In this document: one piece after another, positions 48,103-59,535 of the stretch
How the letters are laid out: each line of letters opens with the position of its first letter
Position numbering within the stretch: position 1 is the stretch's first letter
Assembly: GCA_012064415.1 (NCBI GenBank)
Contig: SSNU01000075.1
Span: 818,686 to 882,685 of the forward strand
DNA length: 64,000 nt
Source: Gyrodactylus bullatarudis
Lineage: Eukaryota > Platyhelminthes > Monogenea > Gyrodactylidea > Gyrodactylidae
Reading direction: 5' to 3'
Notes under the pieces: generated by a model
Database searches by the model: none
Told to the model about the DNA's origin: nothing
What the model saw: only the letters and a program-made list of their open reading frames with translations
Translations under genes and position numbers: made by a program

Positions 48103-48826
48103 GCTAATTGATATGAAGTTGGGAATCAATAATTTTTACAGAAATTTCGATACTTTCATCAAGATTTTCTGGAATCCAACTCATGTTGCCCACTTTCACA
48201 GGCGAAGAAAAAAATCCTGAAATAATTCTTTTAATGAAAAAATGGCCATTTTTCAAATATCGGTTTGGTGCAAAAATCCCATTTTTTCGAACTTTGAGCT
48301 AAAATTTTTTATTGATTTGAAAGTTGGAGGTTGATCAAAAGGGGTTTTCAGGATTAAGACTAGATAAAAAAATCTCTTCAGCTGAATCTTATCTGATGCA
48401 TTGCCTTATTATCGTTTGGGAGCTTAATTTCAATTTTTTGATCATTTTCACTATTTGAAAATCAATGAAATTTCGATAATTCAAAATCTATCCAAAATGG
48501 GGTGACTGTCGGTAATTTGACGGTGCTAGTCAGCTTTCTTGTCTAATCTTGACCCAGAAAAACCTCTTTTTATCAACCTCCAGCTTTCAGATAAATGAAA
48601 ATTTTCGGTTCAAAGTTCGAAAAAATGGGATTTTGGCGCCAAATGGAAATTTGAAAAATGACTAAATTTTTCATAAAAATAATTTTTTTTCAGAATTTTT
48701 TTCTTCAAATGGTGAAAGTGGGCAACATGAGTAGGATTCCAAAATATCTTTAAAAAATTCGAATTCTTGGTGAAAGTATCGAAATTTCTGTAAAAATCAT
48801 AGATTCCCAACTTCATATCAACCATC
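48103..48826. mobile_element. Foldback MITE, family F, complete
   Basis: TTGATATGAAGTTGGGAATC and GATTCCCAACTTCATATCAA are perfect inverted ends of a 724-bp element. From 48,370 to 48,730 it is nearly identical to the reverse complement of 36,790-37,165: I found one mismatch in about 240 bases compared. Confidence 0.85.
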
Positions 48827-50572
48827 TTTATAACTTTTTTATATACCACCTCACGCCTCCTCTGATTATATCAATGTGATTCACTCGTTTAAAATACCGT
48901 ACTTGTAAAATATGACTGCCAGACGTTAGTGTTAAACTCGAAGATGTAGGAGACATCCCCTTCTCAAAAGACATTGTTTTGAGTTTCTATTGCATATTAC
49001 GTCAGTAAATAAAATTCAAATTTAGCTATTAACTAGCAAATCTCTTGCATAATTAATATGCCACATTTAAGTAGACTTAACTCAGGTGAGATTATCTAAC
49101 TTGCTCCTTTAATTTTAATCCCTACTGAATCATCTTCATTTAAGGATAGCCTGATATTAATATATATATATATTTGATGTGTATAGGCAATTGAAAATCT
49201 GCAAAACTTCTGTTTCAGTTAAGAAGATTACACATGAATCATTATTATTTTATTCAGCATCTAAAAAGGTTGTTAAATCTGAAAGATCTGAGTTATAACA
49301 CCCTTCGATCGGTACCTTTTTTGTATATTCTCAGATAAATTCAACTGAATTTCGAGGTTTATGCTGAAAATGTTAATCGAATTCGAATATTCGAAGCAAT
49401 TAAATGGTAATATTTGAGATAAACATTAGGTTAAGAGTTCATATTGACCTAGGGAAGTTAAGGATGATAAAGAATTTAGAAGAAAGAGGCGGCCAATTTC
49501 GAATTCTTCCACTAATAATGATCTGAGATGTCAGTTTATTTGTATCTTCATTCCAACTAGGTATAAAATAATAAAACTTCATAAAGTAAGCATTATCATT
49601 AATATTTGGATTGAATATAAATCTTGTTTAACTAAAGAAAATGAAGTCAAATAGGCATATTCCCATAGTTTTGATGCACTCTTAATCAAATTTCAAGATT
49701 CCATAGAAATTCCAGTGATAGAAACAGTTTGTAAAAAGTTTTTCTTATCATGAAAAGTTTTTATGACACATTAAATGATGATGACCATCTTCTGGAGATT
49801 AGTTACAGTTTTCTCTTTATTTTTGCTCAAATTTAGAGAATTACATACACTTGCTATTAATGTAACAGTCATGTTTAGCAACATTTTTTATGGTTCTTTG
49901 GATACATTTCTTGTACTTTTATGCATTAAAAATATTTTATTTCATTTCGTTAAACATAAAAGCTGGTAATTACAACTGAGAAATAGGGTGGAATTAGATT
50001 AAGCTACTTAATATGAAGATGGGAATTTATGATTTTTACAGAATTCTCAATATTTCTTATCAAGAAATCTAAAATTTCTAAATCACGAGGCCCACGATAT
50101 GATAAAGAATAGGAGACTCATAAATTCAAATACTAAAAACCAATTAAATCTTTCCATGTTAAAACCAAAACATAATCTATCAATTGATAGAAAATAAATT
50201 GAAAAGATAGACCAGAAAACCCATTACCATTACCATAGTTTCAGAGGGATTTTGAAATTTCATCGAAAATCAAGAAATAGAAACGACAAATCCTTGGACC
50301 AAATCTTTCATATTTTTCTAATTTATCAACAAACTCATAGCCTCTGTCAATAATCCAAGTCAGTACATTGAATCTTGGTTTGAGAATATCCATTCAGCCA
50401 ACCTCTTATAATTCACAAAAAGCTTAAGGTTTCAGGATACTATGGCAACTGAGTTTCTTGGATTTCAGTTCCGTTTTCTGTGTGTAACCCATATGATTTT
50501 TGAATGATTTGAAAGTCAACTATTTTTGTTGATTCCCTTCTTTAGAAGCTTGGACAACTTTGAGGGATAATA
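48827..50572. other. Gene-free region
   Basis: A family F left end (AATATGAAGATGGGAATTTA) begins at about 50,008 and fades within 100 bp. An AT dinucleotide run is at about 49,158-49,172. No gene. Confidence 0.45.
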
Positions 50573-50976
50573 ATTAACCCTTAAAATCCCACAGTGATAG
50601 TTTTATTAAATGTCATTTAGGCAACTCATTAATATTCATTCATGTAAGTCAAAATCGCGCTATACCAATTAAAAGAGAGTTGATTTTTTTCAAAAAATTA
50701 ATTTTTGTTTAAAATGTGTTTTTGAAAACCTTCTTCCCAGTGTCATAGGTAGAAAGTAAGATAACTTTCATCGAGGAATCATACCTCTAGAATTCAAATA
50801 TGTAATCGCCTGAACTCTATCTGTTAAATCTACCCAAGATAGCATGATTTTGATCGATAACTTTTGAACCAAAAATAATTACGTTAAAACAAATGTAGAT
50901 TCGTGATCAGCGTATTCACCAACCATCAGATAGACAAAAGATTGAATGCGAGACTCTCTGGGACTTTAAGGGTTAA
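50573..50976. mobile_element. TTAA (piggyBac-like) MITE, complete
   Basis: TTAA-CCCTTAAAATCCCA at the left, TGGGACTTTAAGGG-TTAA at the right: near-perfect inverted ends with TTAA on both sides. 404 bp, no transposase. Confidence 0.75.
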
Positions 50977-51262
50977 GCCCAGGGGGCAAATGTTGTTGGG
51001 TAAACATCTTGAAGAGAAGGAGATTCACATATTTGAACCCTGCTGGAATCACTCTAGGCTACACATTTCTCAAAATTATGACTCATTAAGGCAAATAGAC
51101 ATGAATTTCATACGACTTAAATATATATATTTTGATAATACAATAAAAGTTATTAAAATGTACAATAAAAACGAACATAAATACAGGTCTTGGGTAAAAG
51201 ACTTGCATAAAACTGAAAGAACCATTTTTTCTGTAAATACAATTTTTCTAGTTATCCTTTTT

Positions 51263-54200
51263 TTAGCATTGATTAAAAGGAATTGAGAATATTTTCTGGT
51301 ACGAAGGGCTTGTCTCATCGAAGGAAGTATACTGAATATTATCCGGATAGAGGAAACATTGTTCCGTAGAAGTTAGACCAATTGATGGACTAGCTGTCTT
51401 GCCATTCGTTGAAGTGTTTGAGGTATTCGCCTGTTTGATATAATAAAATTCTTGTGGAGCTGTGATAATTTGATTGGAATTCATCTCATGGTTAGAGCCT
51501 TGAGATTGGTTATCGGACGATAGTAAGAAGTTTACTGGTGTACCAAGAGTGTTTGTCCTAGAATTTTGAATACTTGGGGTGCAGGCATAGTTGTTTGGTA
51601 TTTTTTGAGAGTTTCTCGGTGTTGTCTGATAAATACTTGGCGCTGGATGGCTTGTATCTCGAAGCCAAGAAGTGTAGAGAGTATTTGAGTTCATTTGTTT
51701 CGTATCAGCAACTGTGTACTCAAAGTATTTGTCATTTTTATCAACATTTTTCGGCAAAAAGTTTATCTTCTTCTTACGGCATATGCACAAGAGTATCGCC
51801 CCGATCAATACAGCAGTGAACAGGAGTCCGCCGAGAATTCCCCCAGATAGAGCTAACAAGTTCTGCATTCCATCGATGGAGCTGTTGAAAAGACTAAACT
51901 TTTTCATTGGTATCTGATTTTTTGTGAATGTTGACTCGACCAAATGGATTTTCAGTATTTGATCTATGCAATACTTTTTCACGTTGCCATCGCAAGCCCT
52001 AAGACTCAAATGGATTTTCTGGGGAGTCCTCTCGAGACTCTTGGCAAGTATTAGGTCGCCGTTGTCTTGATTTATTGTAAAGAAATCAGAAAACCTATTA
52101 TCGATGTTGTTTATCGAATAGATAACATGACTGTAGTCTTTTGACGTGTCCAAATCGAGAGCATTCACTCGGGTTATAATTGAACCGATTTGAGTGCTTC
52201 GGTCAACTTCGACTTCATCATCCTTTTCCCTGGGGAACTTCCATACGGGTCTTTCATCATTCTCATCGGTAATTGAAACTTTCAACAGCGTATACGAGGT
52301 TCGCGAAGGGTTTCCACCATCTCGTACACCAATCAAAAGTTCAAAAGATTCAATCTCTTCAGCGTCAAATAAGAGGTCGCTAAATAGACTTCCATCTCTA
52401 TTTAATGAAAAGAATATTCGATATTTCGGCCAATTCTCGGTATTTAAATTTCTCTGATAGTTAGTCGTATAGTGAGGCGTGACTTTTTCGAGAAAAAACT
52501 CCAGATTATCACCTTTTTCATCGACATCAGCATCTTCAGCCTTGAGCTTGATGATCAGGGTGCCTTTGGGTTGATTTTCAGCAAATTTCACTGTGCGTAC
52601 ATCTGAATATTTCTTGCCGAAAACCTTTTCACTGATTGAAGGGGATACAAAAACCGGGTCGTTATCGTTAATATCGAGGATTTGAATTTTAACTGTTCGT
52701 GTAATTTCATCAAACTTTTTATCATATTTTTCCCTTGCTCCAATCGTTAAATAGATTTCTGATCTCAGTTCAGCATCAAGTTTCTTCCGGATGTAGATAT
52801 TCCCAGAGAATTCGTCAACCTTGAAGTGACTGCCTAATTCGGGTTCTTGGTCCAGCTCTAATGAAGAATCTTTAAGGAGTCTAAACATTGTCTCTGGAGC
52901 TGTGTCGTTGTCATGAACTGTGATCTGTGTTATGATGATATCTGATAAGTTTTCCGTGACCAAAATCGGACCGTCATTGTTGTAGATGAAGGTTTTCTGG
53001 AATTCATCCTCGTCTAAGAGACCAATTATCGTCGGAGTGACAATGGAATTCTTTGGAGTTCCATTATCAGAGCAGTTTAGTTGAAGTTCAATGAAACCAC
53101 CAATATTATGTCGTGAATAATGACCTGAATTGAAATGTTTTTCGCGGGATTTATTCGCAAATACACTTTCAGCATCCAGTGGTCTATTCATGACAATCTT
53201 GAAAATTGATGTTTGGGCATCAATAGAATTGGAGAAGATGATGTCAAAAGTGTCGATACCAATTTTCTCTTTGATTATTGCATCTGGAATTAGGCTGCAG
53301 CTAACTTGGGCATTTTCCCCAACATCCCTATCAATTACTGTAACATAACCGATAGTCTTTGGTGCTCTGGTATTCTCCATAACCCACAAGATTGGAGAGT
53401 TTTTATACTCATCAGTTGTATCGGTTTCCTCAGTGATGGACGGTCGTATTTCAATAGTGGGAGTAAAATTGTTTGTATCGATCACGTTTAATACGAGGAT
53501 ACATTCACTTGAGAATGCCTTTGGCATTGGATTCAGGACCTCTGAATAGTTTTTATAAAAGGAATCTTGCACCTTTACTCGAATACTATAATAATCAGGT
53601 GTTGTCAGAGGCTTGAGGAGACGAATGATGCCAGTTCTCTCATCAATTTTCAAATGTGAAAGGATATACTCATTATTTGATTCGTTAACAAAAGTAAATT
53701 TGACTCGTCCATAGACACCCTTGTCCTTATCAAAGTAATTCAACTTGATAATATCGTGAAGGGGTAGATGGGAGTCTTTAATTGTTACCTGATAAGTTTC
53801 TTGCTCAAATCTTGGGGGATATTCGTTAAGATTTTCAACATTCACGATGAGCTCTTGTGTAGAGCAACTTTTCGGAGCATCACAGGCTAAAAGATCAATT
53901 TTGAAGCGATTAATTAGTTCATAATCCAAATCCTTTAATACAATCAGGTAAAGGCCGGTAGCATTGCTGAAAACATCAAAGGGGCCATAGCTGGGATCTT
54001 TAAAATTCAAGGAATAATTAATATCAGAGTTAAGCTGTAAGTCGGGATCATGAGCTCCATTGATGGGAACATAAAAGTATTGATTGAAGAGACGTCTCTC
54101 AATGATGCTTATCTCCTGATGACTGGCCTTAAACTCGGGTGGGTTGTCATTAATATCGACCAGGAGAATTTCCACATTGAATATTTCACTGTTATTAATC

Positions 54201-54517
54201 AAGATGAGAATGTTCAATAAACATTCATAGGAACTCTGACAGATTTTCTCACGATCGAGTACATTTTGACAATTTTTTGTTGTCTTTAGATTCCCGTCGA
54301 GACGATCAATATAGAAGGAATCTTTTAACCTCACATCGATTCCTTCTATCTTGGCAGACTTCCAGGAATTCTGTTGGTTAGTTAAATCATTCTGATAGAT
54401 TTTGACTAGAACAGTTTCCGGACGAGGATGTTCGTTCAATTCAACACGTTTAAACTGAATATCTTGCCCAAAGAGGCATGTTGTGTAATATAGAAAAATA
54501 ATCCAAAACATAAACAT
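51263..54517 (-). CDS. Protocadherin-like transmembrane cell-adhesion protein, single exon
   Basis: 1,084 codons without an intron. Residues 1-18 are a signal peptide (FMFWIIFLYYTTCLFG). Seven cadherin repeats follow; their calcium-binding linkers are visible as VDINDNPPEF (EC1/2), VENLNEYPPRF (EC2/3), VIDTNNFTPTI (EC3/4), LDINDNDPVFV (EC5/6) and ITDENDERPVW (EC6/7). EC4 ends in a degenerate GLLDEDEFQKTF, so its linker to EC5 may be calcium-poor. Residues about 888-914 are the membrane span (GGILGGLLFTAVLIGAILLC), followed by a basic stop-transfer and a 170-residue Ser/Thr/Asn-rich tail. The tail has no catenin-binding motif that I recognise. A large single exon for the ectodomain and a family-unlike tail fit protocadherins rather than classical cadherins. 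It acts at the cell surface in calcium-dependent recognition; partner unknown. Confidence 0.93.
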   Translation of the reverse strand: MFMFWIIFLYYTTCLFGQDIQFKRVELNEHPRPETVLVKIYQNDLTNQQNSWKSAKIEGIDVRLKDSFYIDRLDGNLKTTKNCQNVLDREKICQSSYECLLNILILINNSEIFNVEILLVDINDNPPEFKASHQEISIIERRLFNQYFYVPINGAHDPDLQLNSDINYSLNFKDPSYGPFDVFSNATGLYLIVLKDLDYELINRFKIDLLACDAPKSCSTQELIVNVENLNEYPPRFEQETYQVTIKDSHLPLHDIIKLNYFDKDKGVYGRVKFTFVNESNNEYILSHLKIDERTGIIRLLKPLTTPDYYSIRVKVQDSFYKNYSEVLNPMPKAFSSECILVLNVIDTNNFTPTIEIRPSITEETDTTDEYKNSPILWVMENTRAPKTIGYVTVIDRDVGENAQVSCSLIPDAIIKEKIGIDTFDIIFSNSIDAQTSIFKIVMNRPLDAESVFANKSREKHFNSGHYSRHNIGGFIELQLNCSDNGTPKNSIVTPTIIGLLDEDEFQKTFIYNNDGPILVTENLSDIIITQITVHDNDTAPETMFRLLKDSSLELDQEPELGSHFKVDEFSGNIYIRKKLDAELRSEIYLTIGAREKYDKKFDEITRTVKIQILDINDNDPVFVSPSISEKVFGKKYSDVRTVKFAENQPKGTLIIKLKAEDADVDEKGDNLEFFLEKVTPHYTTNYQRNLNTENWPKYRIFFSLNRDGSLFSDLLFDAEEIESFELLIGVRDGGNPSRTSYTLLKVSITDENDERPVWKFPREKDDEVEVDRSTQIGSIITRVNALDLDTSKDYSHVIYSINNIDNRFSDFFTINQDNGDLILAKSLERTPQKIHLSLRACDGNVKKYCIDQILKIHLVESTFTKNQIPMKKFSLFNSSIDGMQNLLALSGGILGGLLFTAVLIGAILLCICRKKKINFLPKNVDKNDKYFEYTVADTKQMNSNTLYTSWLRDTSHPAPSIYQTTPRNSQKIPNNYACTPSIQNSRTNTLGTPVNFLLSSDNQSQGSNHEMNSNQIITAPQEFYYIKQANTSNTSTNGKTASPSIGLTSTEQCFLYPDNIQYTSFDETSPSYQKIFSIPFNQC

Positions 54518-54618
54518 TGCATTACTTCTTTTTGGTTAGCAACATTTGTCTGATAATTCTAGTAAAAGATAACTGATTTTTTTATTATTTAAACATTGCT
54601 TCTAGTCATAGAAAACAC

Positions 54619-54676
54619 TACGTACAAAAGGATTGGCCAATCAGAGGCTAGTAATTCTTAGACACTTTGTGATTGG
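54619..54676 (-). promoter_or_regulatory. CCAAT-box promoter region of the protocadherin gene
   Basis: Reading toward the gene, a CCAAT (54,672-54,676) is followed by the double box ATTGGCCAAT (54,632-54,641) and GTACGTAG (54,619-54,626), 100-160 bp from the ATG at 54,517. A TATA-like AT run lies at about 54,577-54,595. Confidence 0.45.
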
Positions 54677-54681
54677 CTTAA

Positions 54682-56046
54682 AGTTGAGTGTTTTATTACA
54701 ACATAGAAAAACATTCATGTATAATTCTATATGATATTAAGCATATGAATCAGCAATAGACATGTGGAAAAGATGATTTTACCACAAAAAGTGATAAAAA
54801 AGATCTTGACGACAACTGTATTTGAAAGTTGTATTTCATTTTTATGACTTCAGATGATGATTTTGAAATAATTAAAATTTGATTGATCATTTGTATGCTC
54901 GTTATGTAGCCAGGCTAGTAAACTTTTTTCTATTTGAAATCGCTTGAAGCGAGAAGCATTGGCTTCATTGAGAAAACCTTAAATTACTTCATAGAATGAA
55001 GGTTAGCCAGATTATGATTTATTATCACTTACAATCAGCAGGTCATTTAAGAATTTTGAACAGATCGAAGCTAATTGAATAAATAATCTTTACAAAAGAA
55101 AATATGGTAGTTTTTTCTAATTTCGATTATGCGCCAAATCCCCTTTTCAAATCAAATAAATAAAAATTTTCAGCTCAAGTTCAAAAAGTGTGATTTTGAC
55201 GCCGTATTTAGTAGAACACTTTACTATATGTCAATTTTTAAAGAAAGAAATTTTGAAACTCTCTTTACAAAGTAAAAACTTCATTGAAAATTAAGCAGGG
55301 ATTCGAAAATAAGGTCAGATATTATGAGTAAGCTTTATTGTCTTTTGAGAATATTCAAATTAAGTCATTCTCCTTCACTTGAAGTAATCAATATGCAATT
55401 TCACGAGATAAAAATGTAGTAGATAAAGACTTATGAGACAATGAAAAATCCAAGGTCACAAACGTTAACGAAATGGCAGTCAAATGATTAGGGGAGAAAG
55501 CTAACGTCAATTTACACTCAACACCAGAAGAGGAATGAGAGATGAACATGAAAAGGGGGAAAGAGGAATAGAGATAGACTCAACATTTTTCTTGTGTTTG
55601 TTTTTTTTTGGGAAAATTAGAGGGTGTTAGAAATGTAGGAATTCTTCTTTAGTCTTTTGTTTTTATTTCATCTTCTTCTTAAAAAGAAGTATGCTCAATT
55701 TGTTGACTTTTGTAATTAATATACAAGTAGGATAGACGTTTAAAATACAGTTCCTTGAGAAGATTCTAATGGTGTATAGAACATAACATCTTGCTATGTT
55801 TTTTTGTAAGAATTATTCAATCATTTATGAAATAATAAAGAATCCTGAACTGAAATTATAAGAATAAACAGTTTACTTGTAAGTAGTCAAATAGTTTTTT
55901 GCTGTTGAATGCCTGAAATTGAAAAAATTCAAAACAACTTATACTTTTCAAAAAATTGTAAGACTAAGCGGTAACCCAAAAAAAAATCTCCAGCCTCGTT
56001 CAATCGAAAGAAATGTTTTTGAAAAAAAACCTCACTTTGTTTCCAA
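54682..56046. other. Gene-free region
   Basis: A 67-codon frame begins at 55,919 but ends inside the inverted repeat at 56,047 and shows no family likeness. Nothing else. Confidence 0.4.
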
Positions 56047-56395
56047 TGTGACTTTAGTGAGTCTAGCTAATAAGCCCTCATTAACCAAATTCACTGAGAA
56101 GGTCAGTGAATTGTGTGTCTGAGAGATTAATTTTCGAAGGAAAGTGTCAAAATGCTGGCAAATTCCTACTTTCAAGATAGATGAAAACTGCGAAATTCAA
56201 ATTCTTGACGTTAATAGAGGAAGGGGCGATTTCAATTCTATAATTGGTGTAATAACTAAGAGTTATGAGCAAGATGGTTGGTTCCCTGAATAAACTGGTA
56301 ACAATTAGATGTGATTTCTGTAGTTGAGCTGTTGAATTCACTGACCTTTTCAGTGTGTTTGGGCAATGAGGGCTTATTAGCTAGAGTCACTAAAG
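56047..56395. mobile_element. 349-bp element with ~60-bp inverted repeats
   Basis: Positions 56,047-56,109 (CTAGCTAATAAGCCCTCATT at the centre) recur inverted at 56,336-56,395 with about 8 mismatches. The interior has no coding capacity. Confidence 0.7.
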
Positions 56396-56491
56396 CCACA
56401 TACCATCATACACTAGTGGATTACCAAGACTCACTGATTTCCCAGACTCACGGTAAGTTTTAAGTAAGGGTGATATTCTAGAAACTATAAA

Positions 56492-57245
56492 GCTAGTTGA
56501 CATGAAGATGAGAATTCGCTATTTTTTTACAAAAAACCTGACATTTTTCTCCGAATTCACAGAAAAAAATAACTTTTTGAATTCTTATATGGAATGAGTT
56601 AATAAGTTGTTGATATTCAAAAAAAAAATTCCGAAAATAATACAATCTGACCAAAATAAAGCCATTTTTTCGAATTTCGAAAATGCGCCAAATTTCCACT
56701 TTTTCAACTTTTGAACCCAAAATTTTCATCGATTTCGATGATTCGAAGCAGTATAGTACTGATATTTTAGATCACCATTAGACGAAGAATTCGAATTCAC
56801 TTGCAGGACTTCACTGAAATACGTCATTACTGTTGGAGATCGAACAATTTGAATTTTTCGATTATCATGAAGGCAAATTATCCAAAATCTGGAGGTTAAA
56901 CTTTTTCTTGTAAACAATAGATTCTTCGCTAACTCTTTGGCCAAATTCGAAGTCTTTGTTCAATGTTGATCCCAAAGATCATCACTTAACTGCTTTGAAT
57001 CATCGAAATCGATGAAAATTTTGGGTTCAAAAGTTGAAAAAGTGAAAATTTGGTGCATTTTCGAAATTCGAAAAAATGGCTTTATTTTGGTCAGATTGTA
57101 TTATTTTCGGAATTCTTTTTGAATATCAACAAATTATTAGCTCATTCCGTTTAAGAATTCAAAAAATAATTTTTTCTGTGAATTCGGAGAAAAATGTCAG
57201 GTTTTTTGTAAACAAATAGCGAATTCTCATCTTCATGTCAATTAG
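56492..57245. mobile_element. Foldback MITE, family F, GAGAATT subtype, complete
   Basis: TTGACATGAAGATGAGAATT and AATTCTCATCTTCATGTCAA are perfect inverted ends. The arms remain complementary for over 200 bases, including GTCAGGTTTTTTGTAAA and TTTACAAAAAACCTGAC-type blocks. 754 bp; the short frames within it are not genes. Confidence 0.85.
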
Positions 57246-57332
57246 GTTTAGATTGATAATTAGTGCAAAACAACACTCCAAGACAAAGACCTAATTCTAA
57301 TTATAAAAATATATAGATTCAATTCAATTTCT

Positions 57333-58044
57333 TTACCCCTATTGAGACGATAAGAAAACCGGTCGAGGAAAAGACTCAAAATTGTTAAGAAACGATTCTA
57401 GATGGCATTCCAATTTTTACTAATATTGGTTATTTTACACAAGTTTAGATATTTTAGTATTTTTGAGATTATTTCAGCGTAAATTATAAAATAGATTAAG
57501 AGATTTTGTCTGGACCTGAGTAATAAGTAGAGCAGTAAAATTGCGATTTTTGATATGTTGCTTGTTTCCATTTCCTCATTCGAAAAATATAAAAAGTTGA
57601 TTTCTATCATTGCTAGTAGCCAAGATAAATTTGCGACTTTTTCGCGATTTTTCCTTACTCTTCTACTTGATAAAAAATAAATTCTCACTTAAGTAACTGT
57701 CTAAGTAAGCCTTGCATTTACTCAGGTATTAATTGAATCATTTTCTTCTATTTTGTCTCTGCCTTTAATTGGATTCGCTGAGAGTTGAATATTCAAAATA
57801 TGAAACAAGTCCTGGAACATTTTCAAGAACACTTTTATAAAAAATGTGAATCTTTCTTAAAAATTATTTCATTTTTAATTGGAATAGATAAATTTATTGA
57901 AATTGAATAAAATAAGTATTAAAATAGAAAATGCCACTTGTTCGCGATTTTTTACGGCCCAAGTAATAAGTTACAACTGTAATAGCTTAAAATTTCCGAC
58001 TTTGAATAATCGTCCATATAGGGAGAACCTCACCAAGGGGTTGA
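57333..58044. mobile_element. TTAA-family (piggyBac-like) element, longer relative of 29,050
   Basis: The left end CCCCTATTGAGACGATAAGA and the right end GAACCTCACCAAGGGG are the inverse of the ends of 29,050-29,411. The terminal TTAA is mutated on both sides (TTTA, TTGA). At 712 bp it is twice as long; the 96-codon minus-strand frame at 57,398-57,688 is inside it and unrecognised. Confidence 0.6.
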
Positions 58045-59364
58045 AATAATGAAATCAGACTGGATAATTCAAACTCAATTTTAGCTGAATAGAATACTCA
58101 CATATTGCTTGATTGTCTATTTGAGTCTGTCATTTCATAATGATGCAGCAATAGAATCTATAATTATAATTAAAAAGGTTTAGTAGAAAGCATGTAAAAG
58201 ACGAAATAGATATGCAAATTTTCAATCAAAAAGTTATGTGATAGAATTTAATTTTGCGATCAAAAAAATTATAATGAACTCTATTGTTTTCTGAGTTCTT
58301 TTGTTGAATGAAATAAATTTATTCAAGAGTGATCAGTCATGTATTTTTCCATCTAGTCTCATATTTGTTTCTTCCCTAATTTTTATCAACATATCCTATG
58401 AAAGACTTGAAGACTGCAAGAGTTGAATTTTGATCATTTTCACTTCTTAGAAATCAATGAAATTCCTATGATTAAGGCACTATCTAATTTCAAATCAAAT
58501 AAAACTTTTAGCACAAGATCTTCATCAAGTTTTTCTTGTTGGTGAGAAAAAAAGGGTTTTATAGTTTAGCTTTAGGCTGACAAGTACTTTTTGAAACCCC
58601 ATTTAAAATAATAATATTTTTATAGGTTAGTATCAAAAAAGACATGGAAATTTCAAAAAATTCAAATCTATTCATTCTATAAAGTATAAATTTATTCGGA
58701 TAAAATAGTAACATTGACGAATAACTTTAAACAACAAGGTTTAGAGATTCTTTCCAATAAAACTTGTGTTTAAATCAAGCAAGAAAAATGAAAAATCTCT
58801 TATCAGACATTGGGTCAAGGTCTGGGCGAAATAGAAAATCAAGAATAGTTTTATTAGTATTTTGATGGGTAATTTTTTTCATTCATTCTTGAAATCTGAG
58901 CTATGCATAGGTTTCTTTGTTCTCAAACATTTTCTGAGCAGTCTATTGCCTCATATGCGGACTAGCTTAAGCAGTTCAAAATGATAAGAGACAACAAAGA
59001 ACCATGTTTAATTTCAAATTATTTGGCTGTCGATAATTTAATACAAAAAACTATTCATTAAATAGGTGAACTGAGTAATCGGGAATAAAAGGCCAGCAAC
59101 AGAAACGTGTCATAAAAACTAGAAGATTTTTATTGCTTATTTTTCGAATAGGTATGAATAAAAAGACAATTTCTGTGAGGGGCATAAAAAACACATGAGG
59201 ATCATTGTGCAATGCATTGATAAATGTAGCATGGCAACAGGCATCTTGTAGTAATGTCTTCGAATTCATAACATGTTTCATATTACATTGGCGAAGAAAA
59301 TGAGTATTTAGTATTATATTTTTTTGAAAAATGCATATTTACTTCTAAGTAGTTTGATAAAAAT
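58045..59364. other. Gene-free region
   Basis: Nothing supported. The 76-codon minus-strand frame at 59,051-59,281 has no recognisable features. Confidence 0.4.
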
Positions 59365-59466
59365 ATATTTTTAAAATATTAATTCTCTATTTTAAAAATA
59401 TAGAGAAATATATTTTTAATATTTTTTAATATTTTTAAAATATTAATTCTCTATTTTAAAAATATA
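59365..59466. repeat. Tandem hairpin repeat 3' of the 963-residue gene
   Basis: A 37-base unit (ATTAATTCTCTATTTTAAAA at its centre) occurs at 59,365-59,401 and again at 59,430-59,466. Each unit is itself partly self-complementary (TATTTTTAAAAT...ATTTTAAAAATA). It begins 70 bases past the stop codon of the minus-strand gene and would lie in its 3' UTR or at its end. Confidence 0.7.
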
Positions 59467-59535
59467 AGAAATTTTTATGAGTACTGAAATGTTTTTTGTA
59501 TCTGTATGAATACTTATGAGTGGGGAATGGAATTT

